From: Prevotellaceae bacterium UBA6398
GTDB lineage: Bacteria > Bacteroidota > Bacteroidia > Bacteroidales > Bacteroidaceae
Length of the DNA: 21,261 bases
Reading direction: 5' to 3'
Assembly: GCA_002437495.1 (NCBI GenBank)
Contig: DJQA01000014.1
Location: 69,897 to 91,157 of the forward strand
Position 1 is the stretch's first letter; every line of letters starts with the position of its first letter. Made by a program: the position numbers and the translations under genes. Of this stretch, positions 15,003-21,261 are shown piece after piece. Under the pieces are notes generated by a model that did no database searches, had not been told where the DNA came from, and saw only the letters and a program-made list of their open reading frames with translations.

Positions 15003-16535
15003 ATGGCAAAGAAAGCACTTCTTATGATTCTCGATGGCTGGGGAATCGGCAAACACGACAAAGGGGATGTAATCTACAACACCCCGACACCCGAACTCGA
15101 CTATCTCAACGCCAACTATCCCCATTCGCAGCTTCAAGCCTGCGGTGAAAACGTGGGGCTTCCCGACGGACAGATGGGAAACTCCGAAGTGGGACACCTG
15201 AACATAGGCGCAGGTCGCGTGGTATATCAGGACCTCGTAAAAATAAACCACGCCATTGCCGATGGCAGCATACTAAAGAACGCCGAAGTTGTGTCGGCTT
15301 TTGAATACGCCAAGAACACCGGCAAGAACCTCCACATAATGGGTCTTACCTCCACAGGCGGGGTGCACTCCGAGCTGTCACACATACTCGCATTCCTTGA
15401 CATTGCGAAAAGCTACGGCTTGAAAAACGTATTTGTACACTGTTTTCTCGATGGGCGCGATACCGACCCGCGCAGCGGCAAGGGTTTCGTAAAAACCGTT
15501 ATCGACCACTGCGCCGAAACAACCGGCAGCGTGGCATCGGTGATTGGACGTTTCTACGCCATGGACCGCGACAACCGCTGGAACCGCGTGAAGATTGCGT
15601 ACGACCAGCTTGTGAACGGAAAGGGCAAGGAAGTTGACAACCTCGTTGAAGCAATACAGGACTGCTACGACAGCGACACGCCCGAACACAAGGACACCGA
15701 TGAGTTCATGGAGCCACTGGTTAACGCCAATGTTGACGGAAGAATAAAGGAGGGCGATGTTGTTGTATTCGTTAACTACCGCAACGACCGCGCACGCGAG
15801 ATAACCTCTGTGCTTACACAGAAGGACATGCCCGAAGAAGGGATGCACACAATTCCCAACCTGCAATACTATTGCATGACACCATACGATGCCGACTTCA
15901 AAGGCGTTCACGTGCTGTTTCCAAAAGAGAACGTAAGCAACACACTCGGCGAATACCTAAGCTCGAAAGGGCTGCGCCAGCTGCACACCGCAGAAACCGA
16001 AAAATACGCCCATGTAACATTCTTCTTCAACGGCGGGCGCGAGGAGCCGTTCAAAGGCGAAGACCGCACACTAGTACCCTCGCCCAAAGTGGCCACATAC
16101 GACTTGAAGCCGGAAATGAGCGCATACGAGGTGAAAGACAAGCTCGTAGATTCGATAAAGAAAAACGTTTACGACTTCATAGTTGTTAACTTCGCAAACG
16201 GCGACATGGTAGGCCACACAGGCGTTTACAGCGCAATAGAAAAGGCCGTTATTGCCGTTGACGCGTGTGTGAAAGATGTTGTTGAAGCCGCAAGGCAAAT
16301 GGGATACAGCGTGATAATAATAGCCGACCACGGAAACGCCGACCACGCGCTCAACGACGATGGCACACCAAATACCCAACACTCGCTAAACCCGGTACCA
16401 TTCATATATATAAGCGACGACAAAAACGCAAAGGTGGAAGACGGGAAACTTGCCGATGTGGCTCCGAGCATACTGCACGTGATGGGTCTTGAGCAGCCAA
16501 AGGAAATGACAGGACATTGCCTTATAAAAGACTGA
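15003..16535 (+). CDS. gpmI: 2,3-bisphosphoglycerate-independent phosphoglycerate mutase
   Basis: A 510-residue cytoplasmic, metal-dependent (usually Mn2+) enzyme that interconverts 3- and 2-phosphoglycerate in glycolysis and gluconeogenesis. It begins MAKKALLMILDGWG. S61 in MGNSEVGH is the phosphorylated serine. HCFLDGRDTDPRSG, VNYRNDRAREIT, NFANGDMVGHTG and IIIADHGNADHA carry substrate- and metal-binding residues of the alkaline phosphatase fold. The length is typical. The open frame reaches back to 14958, but that stretch is the promoter and leader. It stands alone between a promoter and a terminator. Confidence 0.97.
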   Translation: MAKKALLMILDGWGIGKHDKGDVIYNTPTPELDYLNANYPHSQLQACGENVGLPDGQMGNSEVGHLNIGAGRVVYQDLVKINHAIADGSILKNAEVVSAFEYAKNTGKNLHIMGLTSTGGVHSELSHILAFLDIAKSYGLKNVFVHCFLDGRDTDPRSGKGFVKTVIDHCAETTGSVASVIGRFYAMDRDNRWNRVKIAYDQLVNGKGKEVDNLVEAIQDCYDSDTPEHKDTDEFMEPLVNANVDGRIKEGDVVVFVNYRNDRAREITSVLTQKDMPEEGMHTIPNLQYYCMTPYDADFKGVHVLFPKENVSNTLGEYLSSKGLRQLHTAETEKYAHVTFFFNGGREEPFKGEDRTLVPSPKVATYDLKPEMSAYEVKDKLVDSIKKNVYDFIVVNFANGDMVGHTGVYSAIEKAVIAVDACVKDVVEAARQMGYSVIIIADHGNADHALNDDGTPNTQHSLNPVPFIYISDDKNAKVEDGKLADVAPSILHVMGLEQPKEMTGHCLIKD

Positions 16536-16566
16536 CAAGGGAAAGTTATAACGAAACACCATATAT

Positions 16567-16611
16567 ACAGGCGCACACGCGGTTTTGCCGCTTTGTGCGC
16601 CTGTGTGTTTT
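16567..16611 (+). terminator. Terminator after gpmI
   Basis: An 11-bp perfect stem (ACAGGCGCACA with TGTGCGCCTGT) has an inner GCGG/CCGC stem capped by TTTT, followed by GTGTTTTCTCT. The hairpin is very strong; the T-tract is short. Confidence 0.7.
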
Positions 16612-16705
16612 CTCTACACACCTTTACACCACGGTCTTTACGTATTAACATACCAAACAGGACAAAGATTTAGTTAAAATCTTACGAACGAAAGGAGTAA
16701 ATTCG

Positions 16706-16713
16706 TATCTTTG
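16706..16713 (+). promoter_or_regulatory. Candidate -7 element for the glycerophosphotransferase-aroB-lipoprotein-murF cluster
   Basis: TATCTTTG matches TAnnTTTG exactly, about 65 bp upstream of the first ATG (16779). No TTTG is found at -33; an AT-rich stretch lies upstream. It is the only promoter-like site seen for the four genes that follow. Confidence 0.5.
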
Positions 16714-16778
16714 CCCAAATGTACTTTGGGGCTTCTGCACAAGCACCCTTTAAGGAACAATCAGCACAAGTTGGATTA

Positions 16779-17825
16779 ATGGCAAAGCACTATCTACTTT
16801 TCGCATCGCTGAACTACGCTTTCTCCATATTGCGCCCACTCGAGGAGGAAATACTGCGCCGTGGCGATGAGGCGGCATGGTACATAGAACAAGAATGCGA
16901 TAATCTGCTAACACCGCAGGAACGCCGCCTAAACACCTTTGAAGAAGTTAAGGCCTTCAACCCTATTGCCGTCTTTGCGCCGGGAAATTACATATACGAC
17001 TTCTTTCCGGGAGTAAAAGTAGCGGTTTTCCACGGCTACCCCATGCACAAGCGCATAGAGAAAATAGACGACCACTTCACCATACGCAACTGGTTCGACA
17101 TATACTGCACCCAAGGCCCGTCGAGCACACCTTATTTCAAACAACTTGAAGCAAAATACAAATTCTTCAAGGTTTACGAAACAGGATGGTGCAAGGTTGA
17201 CACTTTTTTCTCAGGCAAACTTCCGCCCGAACCCCAAAGAGACGTGCCTGTAATACTATACTCCCCAACGTTCTCTAAAGGAATAACCTCGGCATGGGCT
17301 TTGCGCGAAACCATAGACCGCCTTGCCGGAGAGAAACCCTGGCGGTGGATTATAACATTCCACCCCAAACTCAATGACCCGCAGCTGCTGGAAGATTACA
17401 GGCAGATTGCCGCGCGACACTCCAATGTGGATTTCAGAAAAGTGAACAAGGGATTGGAGACTTTCCGCGAGAGTGATGTGATGCTTTGCGACAGTTCTTC
17501 AATAACCGTGGAATACATGCTGCTCGACAAGCCGGTAGTTACCTACCGCAACACCCACCCCGGCAAACACCTTATAAACGTTACAGACACCGCCCTTGTG
17601 GGACCGGCAATAGAACGTGCCCTATCCCGCCCCGAAGACCTCATGAAAAACATACGCGAATACACCGCACAGCATGAGGCCCACCGCGACGGGAAAAACT
17701 CGGCGAGGGTACTTGACGCCGTGGACGATTTCATTGCAAACTACAAAGGAAAAATAAAAAAGAAGCCGCTGAACCTGCTTAGAAAGCTCAAACTGCGCTG
17801 GCGGCTCAAAAAATTCATAATATGA
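16779..17825 (+). CDS. CDP-glycerol glycerophosphotransferase-like protein (TagB/TagF family)
   Basis: A 348-residue GT-B-fold protein of the TagB/SpsB family. It shows HGYPMHKR (85-92), YSPTFSK (161-167), TFHPKL (193-198) and CDSSSITVEYMLLDKPVV (237-254), which match the conserved acceptor/donor motifs of enzymes that transfer glycerol phosphate or a related phosphoalditol from a CDP carrier. The C-terminus is strongly basic (KGKIKKKPLNLLRKLKLRW), fitting contact with the inner membrane face. Classical wall teichoic acid is not expected in Bacteroidota, so the acceptor is more likely a surface glycan or lipid-linked saccharide; this is inference. I chose ATG 16779 (MAKHYLLFAS); an earlier ATG at 16719 lies within the leader. 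It overlaps aroB by 4 bp. Confidence 0.8.
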   Translation: MAKHYLLFASLNYAFSILRPLEEEILRRGDEAAWYIEQECDNLLTPQERRLNTFEEVKAFNPIAVFAPGNYIYDFFPGVKVAVFHGYPMHKRIEKIDDHFTIRNWFDIYCTQGPSSTPYFKQLEAKYKFFKVYETGWCKVDTFFSGKLPPEPQRDVPVILYSPTFSKGITSAWALRETIDRLAGEKPWRWIITFHPKLNDPQLLEDYRQIAARHSNVDFRKVNKGLETFRESDVMLCDSSSITVEYMLLDKPVVTYRNTHPGKHLINVTDTALVGPAIERALSRPEDLMKNIREYTAQHEAHRDGKNSARVLDAVDDFIANYKGKIKKKPLNLLRKLKLRWRLKKFII

Positions 17826-18880
17826 TTGACCCAACCGTGATAATGTCGCACCGGGCTGCGGAAGAACTTGACAAAGCCGTTTCCGAAATAAAGCCCGACA
17901 AAGTTTTCGCACTTTACGACACAACCACACTAAGCCTTTGCGCCCCACTGCTGAAAAACAGCTCCGCACTTAAGGATGCCACGCGGATTGTGATAGGCGC
18001 AACCGATGCCAAAAAGAACCTCGAAACCCTTGCAAACGTATGGACGGCACTAAGCAACGGAGGTGCATCGCGCCGTTCCATGTTGGTAAACGTAGGCGGA
18101 GGCATGGTGTCGGACCTTGGAGGCTTTGCGGCATCGACTTTCAAGCGCGGAATAGCCTACATAAACGTTCCCACAACGCTGCTATCGATGGTTGACGCCT
18201 CGGTGGGCGGAAAGACGGCGATAAACTTTAACGGGCTGAAAAACGAAATAGGCGTATTCAACGCGCCGCGGCGTGTGATTGTTGACACGGAGTTCCTGCG
18301 CACGCTCGACACGCACAACCTCCTGTCGGGATACGCCGAAATGATAAAACATGGGCTTATAAGCAACGAAAAGAACTGGGCACAACTTATGAACTTCAAT
18401 TTCAATGAATGCGACATAGCCGAACTTCACGACATGGTGGCTGAAAGCATTGACATCAAGGCGCACATAGTGAAGCAAGACCCGCACGAACACGGAATAC
18501 GCAAGGCCTTGAACGTGGGGCATACCGCAGGCCACGCACTCGAAAGCTTTGCGCTCGCAAAGGGTCGCCCAGTGCTACACGGATATGCCGTGGCGTGGGG
18601 AATGGTGTGCGAACTATACCTTAGCAAAACAAAGAAAAACTTCCCATCTGAGCAAATGCAGCAAACCATAGCCTACATACGCCAAAACTACGGCAGCATT
18701 GCATACACCTGCAAGGACTATGACCAACTGTACGAGCTGATGCGCCACGACAAAAAGAACACCTGTGGCATTATAAACTTCACACTCCTCTCGGGGATAG
18801 GCAAAATCGAGCTCGACTGCACCGCAACAAAAGACGAAATAATGGCTATGCTCGACTTCTTCCGCGATGCAACGGACTAA
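17822..18880 (+). CDS. aroB: 3-dehydroquinate synthase
   Basis: A 352-residue NAD- and metal-dependent cyclase making 3-dehydroquinate from DAHP, the second step of the shikimate pathway. NAD-binding VGGGMVSDLGGF is at 91-102. FKRGIAYINVPTTLLSMVD and SVGGKTAIN follow, then the metal ligands in YAEMIKHG, HTAGHALES and HGYAVAWGM. The length is normal. Its ATG overlaps the end of the preceding gene (ATGA), so the two are probably co-translated. The pathway it feeds supplies chorismate to the trp operon 4 kb to the left, though no shared transcript is likely because gpmI and two terminators intervene. Confidence 0.96.
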   Translation: MIDPTVIMSHRAAEELDKAVSEIKPDKVFALYDTTTLSLCAPLLKNSSALKDATRIVIGATDAKKNLETLANVWTALSNGGASRRSMLVNVGGGMVSDLGGFAASTFKRGIAYINVPTTLLSMVDASVGGKTAINFNGLKNEIGVFNAPRRVIVDTEFLRTLDTHNLLSGYAEMIKHGLISNEKNWAQLMNFNFNECDIAELHDMVAESIDIKAHIVKQDPHEHGIRKALNVGHTAGHALESFALAKGRPVLHGYAVAWGMVCELYLSKTKKNFPSEQMQQTIAYIRQNYGSIAYTCKDYDQLYELMRHDKKNTCGIINFTLLSGIGKIELDCTATKDEIMAMLDFFRDATD

Positions 18881-18894
18881 ACCTCCGCACAAAA

Positions 18895-19761
18895 ATGACA
18901 ACACGCGAACGCACCACATTTCTCATGCTTATTGCCGCTATCATGGCAATGGGCGCTTTGCCATCGTGCAAAAACTCAAAATACAAGCGAATATTCACAC
19001 GCCCCGACACTCTTTGCATAGATTCGGCAAACTTTCTGCGCCGTGACACTTCAAACGGACGCTGCGTAACCGTATACATACACGCCGAATATCCAACGCC
19101 AATAACAGGGAAGCTCAGCGCAAACATTGCTGCATGGATTAGAGACAAGCTCGGAAAAGGAACGCCCGCCGACACCATGAGCGCGGCTAACATTGTGAGA
19201 TACTACGGCAACGCCAGGTATAACTGCTACACCTCAGGCAGCAGCATGCCACCCCACTCATACTACAAAGCCGACTGCAGGGTTGAAGGAAACAGGAAAA
19301 ACTATGTCAGCCTTAAATTCACTCTTGCCGAATGCGCGCAAGGGGCTCACTGCATAACATCGGTATCGGGCATAACCTTCCGCAAAAGCGACGGCACACC
19401 GTTCGGCTGGAACATGATAAAGGATACTACCTCTAAAGACTTCCGCGAACTAATGCGTGAAGGCGTGCGCTCATACATAAGCAAAACTCTCGGCGAGAAA
19501 TACGTCAGCGACGAGAATTTCCGCAGTCTTCTGGCCTGCGAGCCCGAGCCGGGCCTGTCGGGCGAAAATCCGCTGAAGCATTTTCCAACGCCTAAAACCG
19601 CCCCATATCTGTCGCAAAACGGCATGACATTCGTTTTCCAGCCATACGAAATAGCGCCGCTTTCGCTTGGCGCACCCAAATTCACCATTCCATTCCACGA
19701 CATTGAGAGCCACATGACAAAGGATGCCCTCAAACTGCTGAAAAAAGCAAAAACGAACTAG
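18895..19761 (+). CDS. Lipoprotein with a C-terminal DUF3298 (RsiV-like) domain
   Basis: A 288-residue protein. The N-terminus has a basic start, a hydrophobic stretch and a lipobox-like ALPSC (Cys at about residue 25), suggesting export and lipidation. The middle resembles the PdaC/DUF4163 type of beta domain. The C-terminal third (SQNGMTFVFQPYEIAPLSLG, then APKFTIPFHDIESHM) closely follows the DUF3298 pattern: a tyrosine-rich YEIAP segment and a conserved IPF-like strand. Relatives include lysozyme-binding anti-sigma factor RsiV, but this protein has no visible sigma-binding part. Its function is unknown; the position directly before murF suggests an envelope role. It starts 14 bp after aroB. 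Confidence 0.75.
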   Translation: MTTRERTTFLMLIAAIMAMGALPSCKNSKYKRIFTRPDTLCIDSANFLRRDTSNGRCVTVYIHAEYPTPITGKLSANIAAWIRDKLGKGTPADTMSAANIVRYYGNARYNCYTSGSSMPPHSYYKADCRVEGNRKNYVSLKFTLAECAQGAHCITSVSGITFRKSDGTPFGWNMIKDTTSKDFRELMREGVRSYISKTLGEKYVSDENFRSLLACEPEPGLSGENPLKHFPTPKTAPYLSQNGMTFVFQPYEIAPLSLGAPKFTIPFHDIESHMTKDALKLLKKAKTN

Positions 19762-19784
19762 TCCCGTATAAACATAATTTTCAT

Positions 19785-21086
19785 ATGCAAACCGAAGAAC
19801 TATACAAAATCTTTCTTGAACACCCGGATATAACCACCGACAGCCGCTCATGCCCCAAAGGGGCTGTTTTCTTCGCACTGCGCGGGGAGAACTTCGATGG
19901 AAACGTTTACGCCTCAAAAGCGTTGGCCGAAGGGTGCGCATACGCAGTAATCGACCGCCGCGAATTTGCGGCAAAGGGCGACAAAAGATATATTGTGGTC
20001 GACAACGCCTTGAAAGCAATGCAAAACCTTGCGCGGATGCACCGTGAAAAGCTCGCACTACCTGTAATACAGATAACAGGCACTAACGGCAAAACCACCA
20101 CAAAGGAACTTGTTTCGGCCGTGTTGGCAAAGAAATACAACGTGCTACACACAGAGGCAAACTACAACAACCACATTGGAGTTCCAAAGACATTGCTACG
20201 CCTTAGAAAGGAACACGACATAGCCGTAATAGAAACCGGAGCCAACCACCGTGGCGAAATAGCGCAACTAACCGACATAGTGCGCCCCGACTATGGAATA
20301 ATAACCAATGTTGGCCGTGCCCATCTCGAAGGCTTCGGCTCGTTCGAGGGAGTGGTACACACCAAGGCCGAACTCTACGACTACCTGCGCAAAAAGAAAG
20401 ACGGAGCGATATTCCTCAACACCGACTCCGAAATACTATGCCGCGTGGCAGAAGGGCTGAAAGCCTACAAATACGGCACAAAAGCCGACAAAAACCCCGA
20501 TGTTACAGGCAAAGTAACAGCCTGCAACCCATACATCTCGTTCAAATGGAAAGGTAAGGATACCGAATGGCACGATACAAGTACGAAACTTATTGGCGAC
20601 TACAACATATCAAACCTGCTTGCGGCAGTAACCGTGGGACTGAAATTCGGCGTTGACGAAAGCGACATCTGCACGGCTCTTGAGGAATACACACCCTCGA
20701 ACAACCGCTCGCAGCTGAAACAAACCGACCGCAACACGCTGATAATAGACGCATACAACGCCAACCCCACAAGCATGCACGCCGCGCTGATGAACTTTGC
20801 CGAGCTACACGCAGCAAACAAGATGGTAATTCTCGGCGAAATGCGCGAACTAGGCTCGGAGAGCGAAGAGGAACACAAAAAGCTGCTTGACGAAATATCA
20901 CACGATGCTTTCGAGAAAGTATGGCTCATTGGCGAATGCTTCGAAAAGGCGCACACCACGTTCCGCACATTCCACAGCGTTGACGATGTTATAGACGAAA
21001 TAAAGCGCAACCCACTTAAAGGCTACACCATTCTTATAAAGGGCAGCAACAGCAACAAACTTTTCCGCCTGCCCGAATATCTGTAA
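19785..21086 (+). CDS. murF: UDP-N-acetylmuramoyl-tripeptide--D-alanyl-D-alanine ligase
   Basis: A 433-residue Mur ligase that adds D-Ala-D-Ala to the UDP-MurNAc-tripeptide in the cytoplasm, finishing the peptidoglycan stem peptide. The N-terminal domain has TTDSRSCPKGAVFFALRG, typical of MurE/MurF. The ATP-binding loop GTNGKTTT is at 99-106. ETGANHRGEIAQL, ITNVGRAHLEGFGS, DAYNANPTSM, LGEMRELG and a final IKGSNSNKL follow in MurF order. DAYNANPTSM with GANHRGEI favours MurF over MurE, MurC or MurD. The gene is 23 bp from the lipoprotein gene. It lies outside the usual mra (dcw) cluster, at least as far as the window shows. Confidence 0.95.
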   Translation: MQTEELYKIFLEHPDITTDSRSCPKGAVFFALRGENFDGNVYASKALAEGCAYAVIDRREFAAKGDKRYIVVDNALKAMQNLARMHREKLALPVIQITGTNGKTTTKELVSAVLAKKYNVLHTEANYNNHIGVPKTLLRLRKEHDIAVIETGANHRGEIAQLTDIVRPDYGIITNVGRAHLEGFGSFEGVVHTKAELYDYLRKKKDGAIFLNTDSEILCRVAEGLKAYKYGTKADKNPDVTGKVTACNPYISFKWKGKDTEWHDTSTKLIGDYNISNLLAAVTVGLKFGVDESDICTALEEYTPSNNRSQLKQTDRNTLIIDAYNANPTSMHAALMNFAELHAANKMVILGEMRELGSESEEEHKKLLDEISHDAFEKVWLIGECFEKAHTTFRTFHSVDDVIDEIKRNPLKGYTILIKGSNSNKLFRLPEYL

Positions 21087-21139
21087 CCGCCGAGGAAAAA
21101 ACAGCGAATACACAACAAATAATAAGAAATTTGCACCGC

Positions 21140-21253
21140 CGTAGGAGCGTATGGCATACGCCCGGAATTGCGCCTACTTTGCATTTACGCAACAACACAT
21201 CGCGGCGGGGCTATTGCGGTGGCATACAGGGCGTATGCCATACGCCCCTACAT
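21140..21253. repeat. Pair of inverted GC-rich palindromes after murF
   Basis: The first palindrome is GCGTATG-G-CATACGC (21147-21161). The second is GGGCGTATG-C-CATACGCCC (21229-21247). The longer block GTAGGRGCGTATGGCATACG occurs once in each orientation (plus at 21141, minus from about 21252), so the pair is also a large inverted repeat about 110 bp across. It resembles paired REP/BIME-like or miniature-element ends. It may also give murF messages a stable 3' end, though no T-run follows. It continues to near the window edge, so its full extent is unknown. Confidence 0.65.
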
Positions 21254-21261
21254 ACTGCGGA

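Overview
The window looks like a chromosomal segment of a Bacteroidota bacterium, most likely order Bacteroidales. Three things point there. Several genes follow promoters of the TTTG-N19-TAnnTTTG type used by that phylum's primary sigma factor. Leaders lack strong Shine-Dalgarno sequences. The gene content includes a NusG/UpxY-type antiterminator, a TonB-dependent receptor and a trp operon in the order trpB-E-G-D-C-F-A. The genus cannot be named from the sequence alone.

Layout, left to right. (1) A minus-strand UpxY/NusG-like antiterminator gene runs off the left edge; it has no ATG start and an unusual N-terminal extension. (2) About 750 bp of AT-rich intergenic DNA holds its probable promoter and the first copy of a 21-bp tandem-repeat element. 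(3) A BASS-family transporter (minus) and a TonB-dependent receptor (plus) diverge from closely spaced promoters. (4) A bidirectional terminator separates the receptor from a convergent full-length clpB (minus). (5) The clpB-trpB intergenic region holds a second 21-bp repeat copy in reverse orientation, a strong promoter and a trp leader whose short peptide has three consecutive Trp codons. (6) The seven-gene trp operon is tightly packed with overlapping genes. (7) A third 21-bp repeat copy follows trpA and ends in what looks like an intrinsic terminator. (8) gpmI has its own promoter and a strong terminator-like hairpin. (9) A plus-strand cluster follows: a CDP-glycerol glycerophosphotransferase-like gene, aroB, a DUF3298-type lipoprotein and murF. 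The window ends in a pair of inverted GC-rich palindromes.

How the parts work together. The trp block encodes every step from chorismate to tryptophan and carries the parts of a ribosome-mediated attenuator: promoter, Trp-rich leader peptide and mutually exclusive RNA pairings. The expected U-tract after the last hairpin is absent. aroB, further right, feeds the shikimate pathway that supplies chorismate. murF and the glycerophosphotransferase-like gene belong to envelope synthesis. ClpB and GpmI are housekeeping proteins.

The least conventional signal is the 21-bp repeat family, seen three times and only between genes. Its A-tracts are phased at about two helical turns, its core is near-palindromic, and two of the three copies end in the same truncated unit followed by a T-run.
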